A DNA stretch of 64,000 nt from Phytobacter ursingii (GCA_901456055.1 CABDWT010000003.1:69352-133351); one strand, 5' to 3'. Positions 1 to 8,807 are shown, numbered from the stretch's first letter. Notes: generated by a model not told the origin, from the letters alone. Translations and numbers: made by a program.

Positions 1-29
1 ATCGTGCGATTGCCCGCGAGCAAAACTAA
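1..29 (+). CDS. purD: PurD (phosphoribosylamine-glycine ligase), last codons only
   Basis: Only the 3' end is present. The frame reads RAIAREQN then TAA at 27-29. This closely resembles the conserved PurD C-terminus, which in E. coli ends RAIEREQN as I recall it. PurD makes glycinamide ribonucleotide in purine synthesis. It is convergent with zraR as in E. coli, and the two stop codons overlap (zraR stop at 26-28). The call rests on eight residues plus synteny. Confidence 0.72.
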
Positions 30-1357
30 CGCAAAAGTTTTGCGAGCAGTGTTTTACGGGTGATCCCTAACTGACGGGCGGCTTCGGTTTTGTTGCCGCC
101 CGTTTTTTCAAGTGCCGCCAGGATCGCTTCTTTCTCTACATCTACCAGTGGCTGAATCAGGTTACCGTCGAGTGGCCTGCCTGAAACTGGCGTACCGGCA
201 ATCGCAAGCGGCAGCTCACGCTCAGAAATATACTCCCCGGTCAGCAAGACCACAGCCCGCTCCACCGCATTCTCCAGCTCACGAATATTACCCGGCCATT
301 CGTAGTGAATCAGCATGTCCATCGCCTGTGGCGTAAATCCCAGTACCGTTTTGCGGTTACGCTCGGCGTAACGTTGCAGGAAATAACGCGCCAGCGGAGG
401 GATATCTTCCCTGCGTTGACGCAGCGGCGGCATGTCGATAGTCACGACGTTCAGGCGGTAGTAGAGATCCTGCCGAAAACGCCCGGCGCTGACTTCTTCG
501 GCTAATTGCCGATGGGTAGCGGCAATCAGCCGCACATCGACCGAAAGGGTCTGGTTGCTGCCCACGCGTTGTACTTCGCGCTCCTGAATCGCTCGTAGCA
601 GACGCACCTGCATCAGCGGCGAAATATCGCCAATCTCATCCAGAAATAGCGTGCCGCCGTCCGCCTCAACAAAACGACCTTCCCGACGTTTGTCCGCGCC
701 GGTGAACGCACCTCTCTCATGGCCAAACAGCTCCGACTCCAGCAACGACTCGTTAAGCGCCGCACAGTTGAGGGTAATCAGCGGCCTGTGGCTGCGACCA
801 CTGCTGGCATGCAGCGCCCGCGCGACCAGTTCTTTCCCGGTTCCCGACTCGCCGTGAATTAATACCGTCGCATCGGATGGCGCAACTAGGGCAATATTGT
901 TCAGCAAAGCTCGCATCGCCGGGCTATCGCCAACCATACCAAACTGCGCGGCGGGAGTGTCTGCTACGGGGGACTCGCTCAGACGCGTGTGCGCCAGCGC
1001 CTGAGACAACGTCTGCTGCAACTTGTCAAAGTCCAGCGGCTTGATGAGGTAGTCCAGCGCTCCGGATTTCAGCGCTTCCACTGCGGTATCAACGCTGGAG
1101 TACGCGGTCATGATTAATACCGGAATCGACGGATTCAAGGTTTTGATCTCTTTCAGCGTTTCGATACCGTCCATCTCCGTCATGCGGATATCGCAAAGCA
1201 CCAGATCAAATACATGCTGACGCACCTGTTCCAGCGCCTGCATGCCGTTATGGGCCGACTCAACACGATATCCCCAGCCCTGTAACAGGGCCTGTAAAAT
1301 AGTGCAATGGCTGATGTCATCGTCCACCACCAGAATATCGACCTGCCTGCCATTCAT
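26..1357 (-). CDS. zraR: ZraR, sigma-54-dependent response regulator
   Basis: Cytoplasmic NtrC-type activator of the ZraSR zinc/envelope-stress system, 443 aa (E. coli about 441). The receiver domain (about 1-120) has the phospho-acceptor Asp56 in LCDIRM. The AAA+ domain (about 140-370) has Walker A GESGTGKE at 169-176 and the sigma-54 contact loop GAFTGA at 216-221. A Fis-type helix-turn-helix lies at about 405-443. Its start overlaps the zraS stop by 4 nt, so the two are translationally coupled. By family knowledge it activates sigma-54 promoters of zraP and of its own operon; matching promoters are visible upstream of zraS and zraP. Confidence 0.97.
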   Translation of the reverse strand: MNGRQVDILVVDDDISHCTILQALLQGWGYRVESAHNGMQALEQVRQHVFDLVLCDIRMTEMDGIETLKEIKTLNPSIPVLIMTAYSSVDTAVEALKSGALDYLIKPLDFDKLQQTLSQALAHTRLSESPVADTPAAQFGMVGDSPAMRALLNNIALVAPSDATVLIHGESGTGKELVARALHASSGRSHRPLITLNCAALNESLLESELFGHERGAFTGADKRREGRFVEADGGTLFLDEIGDISPLMQVRLLRAIQEREVQRVGSNQTLSVDVRLIAATHRQLAEEVSAGRFRQDLYYRLNVVTIDMPPLRQRREDIPPLARYFLQRYAERNRKTVLGFTPQAMDMLIHYEWPGNIRELENAVERAVVLLTGEYISERELPLAIAGTPVSGRPLDGNLIQPLVDVEKEAILAALEKTGGNKTEAARQLGITRKTLLAKLLR

Positions 1358-2739
1358 CCTTGTTCATCCTTCTGTTGCCCGTTGATCGGCAAAAAGATAA
1401 TAAATACCGCCCCGTTGCCGGGAGTGCTCTCGACTTGAATCATTCCACCGTGCTGCTCAATAATGTTTTGCACCACCGCTAAACCCAGCCCGGTGCCGTC
1501 GGCCCTGGTAGTGAAATACGGGGTGAAGATGGCCTGTAACTGCTCCGCCGTCATCCCCTTACCGCTGTCCGCAACGCTTACCTTAACTCGCCCGTCGCCA
1601 CATTCACTCGCTGCAACTGTAATGACACCATCATGCTCAATGGCATGGATAGCATTGAGGTAGAGGTTCAGCAACACCTGCTTCAAACGATCCGGATCGG
1701 CCTGAATGCGGCATAACTCTGGCTGCGGGCTGAAAGTGAGCATAATCGCCCGGCTGGCGGCATCCTGGCTAACCAACCGAAGCGAGTGTCTAATCACTTC
1801 ATTCAGATCAACTGACTGGTAGGTTAAATGGGCCGGACGCACCAGTTCCAGTAGTTCGCTGACGACCTTGTTCAGACGATCGGCCTCCTTCGCCATCACC
1901 TGAGCCAGTTGATGCGCTTCTCCATCAGGCGGAGCGCGTTCAGCAAAATACCTTGCCAGCCCTTTGATGGAAGACAACGGATTGCGGATCTCATGCGCGA
2001 CACCCGCAGCCAGATGCCCAAGCGCCACCAGCTTTTCTTTGCGCGCCATCGCCTCCTGCAATTGTTTACGCGAACGCTGATAACGGCGAAACCAGAACTG
2101 GCTCAACACGGTTGCAATCATGACGACCCCTGCAGCGCAAATCATAATGACCATATTGCGCAGGCCACGACCCCTGACAGCATCCAGTTCGCGCGTATCA
2201 AAAGCGATGAAAATGACCTGCTGTAGCTCGGCACGCTGAACAGCAGATTCGCGGGAGAGCATCATACGCATATGATGGCCGCCACCGCTGTTAAGCGGGC
2301 GAAATTGACGATAAATTTCTAGTGCCGGTTCCGGCTGTTCGAGCCGCCGCCAGCGTTCTTCCCGGCCAATCTTCAGTTCGTGCATCGTATTGGCGGAGTA
2401 CAGTGTCCCGCCAACCTGTTGTGGATCACTATGGGCGAGAATTTTGCCGTTCTCATCCGTCACCGCAAACCACAACACGCCGGGCTGCCAGGCCATTTCC
2501 TCCAGCAGCGCCTGCAGTTGCGTATGATGCATACGCATACCTAAGCCCACGCGGGTTCCGGACTCAAGGGCGCGAATTAACACGCTGCCTTTCTCCTGAA
2601 TAGTTTGCCGCGCGGCATCGTTCTCCCGGTCATAGTCACGCACGATGAGCGCGGAGAACAGGCACACCAGTAGCACAATAAAACCGGTTAATAGCCAGCT
2701 TAGACCAACGGCGACGGAATCCTTCGACAACCGCATCAT
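1354..2739 (-). CDS. zraS: ZraS, membrane sensor histidine kinase
   Basis: Inner-membrane histidine kinase that phosphorylates ZraR, 461 aa. Membrane segments lie at about 13-33 and 195-216 and enclose a periplasmic sensor domain. The dimerisation/phosphotransfer helix has His249 in GVAHEIRNPL. The C-terminal ATPase domain has an N box near LNLYLNAIHAI and glycine-rich GKGM and GTGLGL motifs. It is the first gene of the zraSR operon, transcribed away from zraP. In the family, the periplasmic domain and ZraP sense zinc and envelope stress. Confidence 0.97.
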   Translation of the reverse strand: MMRLSKDSVAVGLSWLLTGFIVLLVCLFSALIVRDYDRENDAARQTIQEKGSVLIRALESGTRVGLGMRMHHTQLQALLEEMAWQPGVLWFAVTDENGKILAHSDPQQVGGTLYSANTMHELKIGREERWRRLEQPEPALEIYRQFRPLNSGGGHHMRMMLSRESAVQRAELQQVIFIAFDTRELDAVRGRGLRNMVIMICAAGVVMIATVLSQFWFRRYQRSRKQLQEAMARKEKLVALGHLAAGVAHEIRNPLSSIKGLARYFAERAPPDGEAHQLAQVMAKEADRLNKVVSELLELVRPAHLTYQSVDLNEVIRHSLRLVSQDAASRAIMLTFSPQPELCRIQADPDRLKQVLLNLYLNAIHAIEHDGVITVAASECGDGRVKVSVADSGKGMTAEQLQAIFTPYFTTRADGTGLGLAVVQNIIEQHGGMIQVESTPGNGAVFIIFLPINGQQKDEQG

Positions 2740-2778
2740 GTTTATTACGACTCCCTTCCTTTCTGCTCCCGTTCACTC

Positions 2779-2794
2779 AGCAGAAATCATGCCA
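2779..2794 (-). promoter_or_regulatory. Sigma-54 promoter of zraSR
   Basis: On the minus strand the site reads TGGCATGATTTCTGCT. It has GG and GC at the -24/-12 spacing of the TGGCAC-N5-TTGCW consensus. It lies 40 bp upstream of the zraS start and faces it. Confidence 0.8.
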
Positions 2795-2843
2795 TTTTTC
2801 CGCCGCGGTAAACCTGCCCGCGGCCATAAACCCGCAAGGAGAA

Positions 2844-2892
2844 CGAGTAAAAATGACCCACCTTACTCTTAACCGTGAGTCATTTTTACTCG
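2844..2892. promoter_or_regulatory. Inverted-repeat ZraR operator between zraS and zraP
   Basis: A perfect 14-bp inverted repeat: CGAGTAAAAATGAC at 2844-2857 and its reverse complement at 2879-2892. It sits between the two divergent sigma-54 promoters, where NtrC-type enhancer sites are expected. Assignment to ZraR is inferred from position and from the family. Confidence 0.75.
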
Positions 2893-2944
2893 CCGCCATC
2901 GGCCTATGCCCCTGTAGCACCCTATATCTGCTGGTCTCTCATCC

Positions 2945-2960
2945 TGGCATGGAAGATGCA
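2945..2960 (+). promoter_or_regulatory. Sigma-54 promoter of zraP
   Basis: The site TGGCATGGAAGATGCA has GG and GC at -24/-12 spacing. It ends 35 bp before the zraP start and resembles the zraSR promoter on the other strand, so both genes can share the operator between them. Confidence 0.82.
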
Positions 2961-2995
2961 AATCACTGAATAACTACCACCCAGGAGAATAAACG

Positions 2996-3430
2996 ATGAA
3001 ACGGAACCAAAAAATAACAGTGACACTCATTACCCTTGCCGCACTGACCTTCGGTAGCAGCTCAGCATGGGCAAGGCACCACGGGAATAACGGAAACGGA
3101 ATGGGCCCGCAGGGTTACAGCCAACTGAGCACTGAACAACAGGCCACTGCCCAGAAGCTACATAATGATTTTTATGAACAAACCCGTGCGTTACGTCAGC
3201 AACTCACCTCAAAACGCTATGAATACAATGCGTTATTAACCGCCGATAAGCCGGACAGCACAAAAATTGAGTCCGCGGCCCAGGAGATGGAAACGCTGAG
3301 ACAAAAACTGGACCAGCAGCGAGTCAAGTTTGATATCGCCTTAGCACAGGCAGGTATTCCTCGCGGCGAAGGCATGGGACGCGGAAGTTGCGGCGGAGGT
3401 CGCGAACATATGGGAACGAATCACTGGTAA
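2996..3430 (+). CDS. zraP: ZraP, zinc-responsive periplasmic chaperone
   Basis: Periplasmic protein of the CpxP/Spy/ZraP group, 144 aa (E. coli about 141). The first 26 residues are a Sec signal peptide ending ...SSAWA with likely cleavage after AWA. A His-rich segment (RHHGNNG) follows, then helical LTxxQ-type sequence (STEQQATAQKLHNDFYEQTRALRQQL). The Cys/His tail (GRGSCGGG...HMGTNHW) is a probable zinc site. The ribosome site CAGGAG precedes the ATG. In the family ZraP binds zinc, acts as a chaperone and represses ZraSR. It converges with yjaH, leaving 3 nt between stops. Confidence 0.95.
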   Translation: MKRNQKITVTLITLAALTFGSSSAWARHHGNNGNGMGPQGYSQLSTEQQATAQKLHNDFYEQTRALRQQLTSKRYEYNALLTADKPDSTKIESAAQEMETLRQKLDQQRVKFDIALAQAGIPRGEGMGRGSCGGGREHMGTNHW

Positions 3431-3433
3431 GAC

Positions 3434-4132
3434 TTAAAAGCTTTTCTCAGTTGGCTGCCAGGTACAAAAATCCTCATTGGCCACCAGCAGCAACTGAGAA
3501 CCCTCTGGCCCTTCCAGCCACGCAACGCTCACTTCTGCCGATGAATGATTCTGCCGACGCTCTATATGGCTGATAGCCAGAGAATCGAGGTCGGGTTTGA
3601 TAGTTTGGCCTTCGCATGTTGTCACGGAACCATTGGCATGCCAACGGCCCTGGCGGAGCACCACGCGCCCAAGACGCAATGCGTCGCTGGTCTGCCGTAG
3701 TTGGTTCGCGCGATAACGGTAGAGCGCTATCTGATCGCTGGAAAGCTGCTGTTTCTGACCGTTGACTTCACGCTGCATGAAACTCAGCTCGCCGTGATCA
3801 TCAAAGCGCACACGGATGTGTTCCGGGGTTTTACCGTAGATATTGAGTTCAATAAGCTGGAGTTCATCGCCCTGCCAGCGGTATTCGCTCAGAGAGGTAT
3901 TCCCGTTGTGCCACGGGCTAAAGGCGGCGAGAAGATGGGTCTCGCTGTCGGAATCTTTGCGCCAAAGGCGCTCTGCGCCCTGGTCCCCGGCGTAGCCGCT
4001 GGCGGTGAAAGGGGGAAGTGAGGCGTTGTGGCTACAGGCAGTTAAGAACAGCACGCCCGCCAGCACCCGTGATCGGCGCCAGAAAGACAAAAGGGGCCGC
4101 AAAGCCCCTTCGATAAAACTGTTCACTGCCAC
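3434..4132 (-). CDS. yjaH: YjaH, DUF1481 lipoprotein-like protein
   Basis: Protein of unknown function, 232 aa (E. coli YjaH about 231). An N-terminal hydrophobic stretch ends in VLFLTACS, a lipobox-like LTAC that suggests a lipoprotein, although the N-region before it is unusually long (about 30 residues). The rest is soluble sequence of the DUF1481 type. It lies 7 nt downstream of hupA and is probably co-transcribed with it. No function can be inferred beyond envelope localisation. Confidence 0.88.
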   Translation of the reverse strand: MAVNSFIEGALRPLLSFWRRSRVLAGVLFLTACSHNASLPPFTASGYAGDQGAERLWRKDSDSETHLLAAFSPWHNGNTSLSEYRWQGDELQLIELNIYGKTPEHIRVRFDDHGELSFMQREVNGQKQQLSSDQIALYRYRANQLRQTSDALRLGRVVLRQGRWHANGSVTTCEGQTIKPDLDSLAISHIERRQNHSSAEVSVAWLEGPEGSQLLLVANEDFCTWQPTEKSF

Positions 4133-4139
4133 GCCTGTC

Positions 4140-4412
4140 TTACTTAACAGAGTCTTTCAGTGCTTTACCAGAAACAAACGCCGGTACATTAGCTGCGGCG
4201 ATTTTGATTTCTTTACCGGTCTGCGGGTTGCGGCCAGTACGCTCAGCGCGGTGGTTCACTTTGAAGGTACCGAAACCAACCAGTTGTACAGCATCGCCTT
4301 CTTTCAGAGACTCAGTAATCGCAGCCAGGGTGGATTCAAGAGCAGCTTTCGCTTGCGCTTTAGACAGATCAGCCTTGTCTGCAATTACATCAATCAGTTG
4401 AGTCTTGTTCAT
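4140..4412 (-). CDS. hupA: HU alpha, nucleoid-associated DNA-binding protein
   Basis: Histone-like DNA-bending protein, 90 aa, exactly the family length. It starts [14 protein letters not shown] and has the beta-arm motif [21 protein letters not shown] carrying the DNA-intercalating Pro. It forms homodimers or heterodimers with HU beta and compacts the nucleoid. The 186 bp upstream (4413-4598) contain no gene and probably hold its own promoter. yjaH follows closely. Confidence 0.98.
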   Translation of the reverse strand: MNKTQLIDVIADKADLSKAQAKAALESTLAAITESLKEGDAVQLVGFGTFKVNHRAERTGRNPQTGKEIKIAAANVPAFVSGKALKDSVK

Positions 4413-4598
4413 AAGTTATCCTTTCAATGTGTTTATCGCTTGCTAAGCATCGAGTGCGACGGAAATGCCTCAAAAGCACTCTCCTGCATACACGCACCGA
4501 TAGCCACGTTTTTTCGCCCCCCAAATGTAGACCAGACGGGGGTGCGAAGGGAAGCCTCCCAGGACGACAAAACAGGCGTTAAATCACGTTTTGTTGTC

Positions 4599-5189
4599 TC
4601 ATTGCTGCAAATTTATACCGATATTACTGTCTCCGGCCTCACGCAGGTCTGCGCGAAGGCCTTTGATCAGCTCAATATCGCGTTCTTCGCAGGCAGCCAA
4701 AAGGCGGAAAATCTCCCACTGAATGTCCCATTCCTGCTCAACCGCCGGATTCTCTTTCAGCTCTTCGTCGGTCATTTCGCGACCTTCCTGGGTCATTTCC
4801 AGCATCGCAACGGTGGTAATAGACGTCTTACTCACCTCAACCGCGTACTCCATCGATTCACCGCTCAGCAGAGCATGAATAAGATCGCTTAGCGCCACAC
4901 ACGCATCAATCGCCGGGTAGACACCGTACATATCGTAGTCGTCAGCCGAGGGAATTGCCTCTTCCAGCTTCTCAAGCTGATTATCGAAATTCACCTTCGC
5001 ATCTTTTACCGTCAGCGTTTCCCACACCAAATCGAGAATGCGGCGATAAAGCTGCGGGTCGCCAAACTCCGTTTCCTGGCAGAACATGGCGTAATTGGGA
5101 TACATGCGCTCGCAAAGAGAGGCCATAAAGGTGACGTGCTGCCACGTTGCCAGCTTCTCCAGACGCAGGTGAATCGGGTTTTGTAACAT
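4599..5189 (-). CDS. yjaG: YjaG, DUF416 family protein
   Basis: Cytoplasmic, acidic, helix-rich protein of unknown function, 196 aa, the same length as E. coli YjaG. It has no signal peptide or membrane segment. It lies 42 nt downstream of nfi in the nudC-hemE-nfi-yjaG-hupA run, an order kept in E. coli. A longer out-of-frame reading across its 5' end has no support. Confidence 0.9.
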   Translation of the reverse strand: MLQNPIHLRLEKLATWQHVTFMASLCERMYPNYAMFCQETEFGDPQLYRRILDLVWETLTVKDAKVNFDNQLEKLEEAIPSADDYDMYGVYPAIDACVALSDLIHALLSGESMEYAVEVSKTSITTVAMLEMTQEGREMTDEELKENPAVEQEWDIQWEIFRLLAACEERDIELIKGLRADLREAGDSNIGINLQQ

Positions 5190-5231
5190 GATAGGTTCTC
5201 TGATGCAGAAATTAGCGGCAGTGTACCTGAA

Positions 5232-5903
5232 TCAACGCTGAATTTCCTGCCAACGCGCGAAGGCAGGGCGACCCGATGCCACTGCATCGGCCCACCGGGT
5301 CGGTTCAGGCAGGCGATAACCTTTCATGCAACGCTGTACCCATGCCAGCGCGGTATCCACGCTTACGCGATGCCCAGTCGCCACGAAAAGTGGATTACAG
5401 CGCGCTTTGCTGCGCCAGACCCATGCCAGTTGTTCGCCTTTGTCCATTAGCGGCGCCAGAGCGCCCGGTTCGTCAGAGAGGGGCTCAAACTTCCCGCACA
5501 GCCGTTTTTTAGCCACGCCAATGGTCGGTACATCTACCAGTAGGCCAAAGTGGCTGGCGACCCCCAGACGGCGGGGATGCGATATTCCATGCCCGTCGAC
5601 AAAGAGCAGATCCGGTTTTTGTGAGAGCAGCTCCCACGCCGCGAGCAGCGCGGGATATTCACGGAAAGAGAGAAAGCCGGGGATATAAGGCATAGTAGTC
5701 GCAATACGCGCCACTTTATACTCAACCAGTTCCAGTTCAGGCCAGGTCAACAGCACCATTGCGGCACGCGTCACTTCACCGCCTTGCTCAAACCCCACAT
5801 CCGCACCGCCGATCAGGGAAGGCGGATCTTTTTCCAGACGATCCTCACGGGAAACAGAAGCGGCAAGTTCAATTTGTTGAGCGCGTAGCGACGCAAGATC
5901 CAT
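5232..5903 (-). CDS. nfi: Endonuclease V (deoxyinosine 3'-endonuclease)
   Basis: DNA-repair nuclease cutting at the second phosphodiester 3' of deoxyinosine, 223 aa as in E. coli. The metal-binding acids are visible: Asp35 in GGADVGF, Glu82 in SFREYP and Asp103 in [13 protein letters not shown]. The [10 protein letters not shown] wedge motif that senses mismatches is intact. It starts 9 nt after the hemE stop, which suggests co-transcription. Confidence 0.97.
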   Translation of the reverse strand: MDLASLRAQQIELAASVSREDRLEKDPPSLIGGADVGFEQGGEVTRAAMVLLTWPELELVEYKVARIATTMPYIPGFLSFREYPALLAAWELLSQKPDLLFVDGHGISHPRRLGVASHFGLLVDVPTIGVAKKRLCGKFEPLSDEPGALAPLMDKGEQLAWVWRSKARCNPLFVATGHRVSVDTALAWVQRCMKGYRLPEPTRWADAVASGRPAFARWQEIQR

Positions 5904-5912
5904 AATGACTCC

Positions 5913-6977
5913 TTACTGGTGATACGGGGCTGAGAGCCTGTGCACCGCCTCCACAAATACGCCAGCGTGTTCTGGCGGCACATCCTGGTGGATGCCGTGA
6001 CCGAGGTTAAACACATGCCCTTCACCTTGTCCGAAACCAGCAAGTATAGACGCCACTTCGTCTTCAATGCGGGCAGGTGCGGCATAAAGCATCGAGGGAT
6101 CCATGTTGCCCTGCAGTGCCACTTTATGGCCGACGCGGCGGCGTGCATCGCTGATATCCGTCGTCCAGTCAAGGCCCAGCGCATCACAGCCCGTCTCCGC
6201 CATCGCTTCCAGCCACTGTCCACCGCCTTTGGTAAACAGCGTCACGGGCACGCGCTTGCCGTCGTTTTCACGCAGCAGGCCGTCAACAATCTTATGCATG
6301 TAATAGAGCGAGAATTGCTGATAATCGCGCCCGGTCAGCACACCGCCCCAGGTATCGAAAATCATCACGGATTGGGCGCCCGCTTTGATCTGCGCGTTAA
6401 GGTACAGAGTGACGCTGCTGGCCAACTTATCGAGCAGTAAATGCAGCGTTTGCGGTTCGGCGTACATCATCTTTTTAATGACGGTAAAGGCTTTGCTGCT
6501 ACCCCCTTCCACCATATAGGTAGCCAGCGTCCACGGACTACCCGAGAAACCAATCAGCGGCACTTCACCTTTAAGCTCACGGCGAATCGTGCGCACGGCG
6601 TTCATGACGTAACCCAGTTCCTGTTCCGGGTCGGGCACGGGCAGTTTTTCCACGTCCGCATCGCAGGTAATGGGAGAGGTAAAACGAGGACCTTCGCCCG
6701 CCTCGAAATAGAGTCCTAACCCCATCGCGTCCGGGATGGTCAGGATATCGGAAAACAGGATGGCCGCGTCGAGGTTATAGCGACGTAGAGGCTGAAGGGT
6801 GACTTCGCACGCCAGCTCGGCATTTTTGCACAGTGACATAAAATCACCCGCCTGTGCGCGCGTCGCTTTGTACTCCGGGAGATAGCGACCAGCCTGACGC
6901 ATCATCCATACTGGCGTCACATCCACTGGCTGGCGCAGAAGTGCGCGAAGGTAGCGATCGTTTTTTAATTCGGTCAT
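5913..6977 (-). CDS. hemE: Uroporphyrinogen III decarboxylase
   Basis: Converts uroporphyrinogen III to coproporphyrinogen III by four decarboxylations in haem synthesis, 354 aa as in E. coli. The signature [10 protein letters not shown] (about residues 27-36) and the second conserved stretch [16 protein letters not shown] are present. It is a cytoplasmic homodimer. It lies between nudC and nfi. An ERIC repeat fills the 161-nt gap to nudC, so transcripts from nudC would carry it in the hemE 5' leader. Confidence 0.98.
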   Translation of the reverse strand: MTELKNDRYLRALLRQPVDVTPVWMMRQAGRYLPEYKATRAQAGDFMSLCKNAELACEVTLQPLRRYNLDAAILFSDILTIPDAMGLGLYFEAGEGPRFTSPITCDADVEKLPVPDPEQELGYVMNAVRTIRRELKGEVPLIGFSGSPWTLATYMVEGGSSKAFTVIKKMMYAEPQTLHLLLDKLASSVTLYLNAQIKAGAQSVMIFDTWGGVLTGRDYQQFSLYYMHKIVDGLLRENDGKRVPVTLFTKGGGQWLEAMAETGCDALGLDWTTDISDARRRVGHKVALQGNMDPSMLYAAPARIEDEVASILAGFGQGEGHVFNLGHGIHQDVPPEHAGVFVEAVHRLSAPYHQ

Positions 6978-7009
6978 GTTTACATTCCTTTAGCGTCTGG
7001 CCGCCAGTT

Positions 7010-7134
7010 TATACACAAAGTCATTTATGTGGCATCGCCGCAGCAATTGAGCGAACCCCGGGAGCTTACTCAGGTCTGTGGCCGGGGCAAGCAAAAGCAG
7101 CCAACAATGAGGCCAATTGAAGGACGAAGTGTAT
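7010..7134 (+). repeat. ERIC repeat between nudC and hemE
   Basis: About 125 bp matching the Enterobacterial Repetitive Intergenic Consensus. It begins TATACAC, has the central GAACCCCGGGAGCTTACT block and continues GGCCGGGGCAAGC...GCAGCCAACAATG, ending near GTGTAT. The element is an imperfect palindrome that folds as RNA. It almost fills the nudC-hemE gap, ending 4 nt from the nudC stop. Confidence 0.88.
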
Positions 7135-7138
7135 CATG

Positions 7139-7912
7139 TCACTCGTAGTCTGCCCGACACTGCGCTACCGTATCTTCAATCAGACGACGGGCCACGGTAC
7201 CCGGTGGCGGCAACAGCGGCAGATCGTCGTAGCGATACCAGCCGGCATCTATCAACTCTTTAGGGTCGATAACAATCTCCCCGCTGTCATATTCCGCCAT
7301 AAAAGCCGTCATTAGCGATTGCGGGAAAGGCCAGGGCTGCGAGGTGATGTAACGCAGGTTTTTCACTTTGATGCCGCTCTCTTCCATCACTTCACGTGCG
7401 ACGGCCTGTTCCAGCGTTTCGCCCACTTCGACGAAACCGGCCAGTACGGTGTAAATACCATTGCGATGACGGGTGTGCTGAGCCAACAGAATTTTATCAT
7501 CGCGGCGAATAGCAACGATAATGCAGGGCGCAATCTGCGGGTAATAACGTTCGCGGCAGTGGTCACATAACATGGCCCACTCTGTCTTGCTGGGGTGCAT
7601 AGTATGTCCGCAATACCCACAAAATTTATGTGAGCGGTAAAACTCAGCCAGTTGAACACCGCGCCCGGCCAGTTGAAACAATCCAGCATCCTGTTCAATC
7701 ACCTGGCGGACAGTTCCCATCTCCTGCCGACGATTCTGGCGGATCATCCACACAGGTTCGCCTTCCCATTCGCCTATCTGGAGTGCGCTTTGCCCCACAA
7801 GATCGAAATTTCCTGCATTACCGAGTGGTAATTCTCCCCCGGGCAACCATAATTTTTGTTCATGGCTTACGATCCACCAGCCATGATCTGATGACTCGAT
7901 AATACGATGCAT
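7139..7912 (-). CDS. nudC: NudC, NAD(H) pyrophosphatase / RNA deNADding enzyme
   Basis: Nudix hydrolase that cleaves NADH to NMNH and AMP and removes NAD caps from RNA, 257 aa as in E. coli. A four-Cys zinc site (CGYC...CDHC) precedes the Nudix box [20 protein letters not shown], which holds the metal-binding glutamates. The SQPWPFPxS motif that marks NADH pyrophosphatases follows. Divergent from rsd with 89 bp between starts. First gene of the leftward nudC-hemE-nfi group. Confidence 0.97.
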   Translation of the reverse strand: MHRIIESSDHGWWIVSHEQKLWLPGGELPLGNAGNFDLVGQSALQIGEWEGEPVWMIRQNRRQEMGTVRQVIEQDAGLFQLAGRGVQLAEFYRSHKFCGYCGHTMHPSKTEWAMLCDHCRERYYPQIAPCIIVAIRRDDKILLAQHTRHRNGIYTVLAGFVEVGETLEQAVAREVMEESGIKVKNLRYITSQPWPFPQSLMTAFMAEYDSGEIVIDPKELIDAGWYRYDDLPLLPPPGTVARRLIEDTVAQCRADYE

Positions 7913-8001
7913 TTGTTTGCACTACCTTAGCTTTACTGGCATGTTGTTAACATTATTATTACATTCGGGCTTTTTTTAATCTTAATATTGCGGAGTCAAT
8001 T

Positions 8002-8505
8002 ATGCTAAACCAGTTAGCAACCCTGGCGGAACGAATTGGAGGAAGTAACGAACTGGTCGACAACTGGCTGTATAACCGAAAACAGCTACTGGTTCATTAC
8101 TACAACCTGGTTGGCATAACACCTGGAAAAGGCTCGTACATGCAGCTGAATGAAAAAGCGCTGGACGAATTCTGTCATAACCTGGTTGAATACCTTTCCG
8201 CCGGTCATTTTAATATTTATGAACGGATTATCGGTGAAATGGAAGGGACCAGCCCACTTTTAGCCTCCACGCAGATTTATCCTCTCCTCGAAGCCAATAC
8301 CCTGGAAATTATGGAGTATTACGACTCCAGCCTGGAAAACGCTATCGATGATGACAATTACGTTGAATTCCAGCAGGCGCTGTCTGATATCGGTGAAGCG
8401 CTGGCAGCCCGCTTCACGCTTGAGGATAAGTTGATCGTACTGGCATACGACAACAATCTTAAGGACGGCGCTAACGATGAAAGTGGAATGGCGCGTCCTG
8501 CTTGA
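8002..8505 (+). CDS. rsd: Rsd, anti-sigma-70 factor
   Basis: Stationary-phase protein that binds sigma-70 region 4 and favours alternative sigma factors; it also stimulates SpoT in E. coli. Length 167 aa against about 158 in E. coli, with the extra residues at the divergent C-terminus. All-helical sequence beginning MLNQLATLAERIGGSNELVDNWL matches the family. It is followed by a strong hairpin terminator and then the thi leader. Confidence 0.95.
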   Translation: MLNQLATLAERIGGSNELVDNWLYNRKQLLVHYYNLVGITPGKGSYMQLNEKALDEFCHNLVEYLSAGHFNIYERIIGEMEGTSPLLASTQIYPLLEANTLEIMEYYDSSLENAIDDDNYVEFQQALSDIGEALAARFTLEDKLIVLAYDNNLKDGANDESGMARPA

Positions 8506-8540
8506 GTTCTTTCTGATTAACGCGTAGTTTAAAAAACAGT

Positions 8541-8565
8541 CCCCCGTCTTTGGACGGGGTTTTTC
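8541..8565 (+). terminator. Terminator after rsd
   Basis: CCCCGTC at 8542-8548 pairs with GACGGGG at 8553-8559, followed by TTTTTC. It directly abuts the thiC riboswitch P1 strand. Confidence 0.88.
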
Positions 8566-8774
8566 TTGTCGGAGTGCCTATATTTCCACAGCAGCATCCG
8601 CGATGCCTTGACGCGGCAGGTCAGTGAATTCCGGGAGCTTACATAAGTAAGCGACGGGGTTAGCAGACGTAGCCATCAAAGAGACAGCGCGAAGCATGAA
8701 GTGGAAAAGGCTGAGACCGTTAATTCGGGATCCGCGGAACCTGATCAGGTTAGAACCTGCGAAGGGAACAAGAG
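8563..8774 (+). promoter_or_regulatory. TPP riboswitch (thi box) of thiCEFSGH, with expanded P3 arm
   Basis: The aptamer is recognised by its conserved parts. P1 pairs TTCTTGT (8563-8569) with ACAAGAG (8768-8774). GGAGTGCC is at 8571-8578, CTGAGACC at 8711-8718, and the GAACCTGATCAGGTTAGAACCTGCGAAGG-type core runs over 8738-8766. In E. coli thiC, as I recall it, only about six bases separate GTGCC from GGCTGAGA. Here about 130 nt intervene, an ERIC element. GCCT (8576-8579) pairs with AGGC (8708-8711) and TTTCCAC (8583-8589) with GTGGAAA (8701-8707), giving a long P3. Confidence 0.92.
8580..8706 (+). repeat. ERIC repeat inside the TPP riboswitch P3 loop
   Basis: About 127 bp, the canonical ERIC length. 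The core GTGAATTCCGGGAGCTTACA is followed by TAAGTAAGCGACGGGGTTAGC, matching the ERIC1/ERIC2 region, and by a diverged AGCCATCAAAG...GAAGCATGAAG right arm. The left arm CAGCATCCGCGATGCC...GGCAGG is also diverged. The termini are mutually complementary (TTTCCAC/GTGGAAA), unlike the canonical TATA ends. Confidence 0.85.
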
Positions 8775-8790
8775 TAATCCATTCACATCA

Positions 8791-8807
8791 ATCACCCTTG
8801 CGGTGAT
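8791..8807 (+). promoter_or_regulatory. Hairpin in the thiC expression platform
   Basis: ATCACC (8791-8796) and GGTGAT (8802-8807) form a hairpin downstream of the aptamer, followed by CTGTTGTTATT. It may be part of the switching region between the aptamer and the thiC ribosome site. Its exact role is inferred. Confidence 0.45.
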
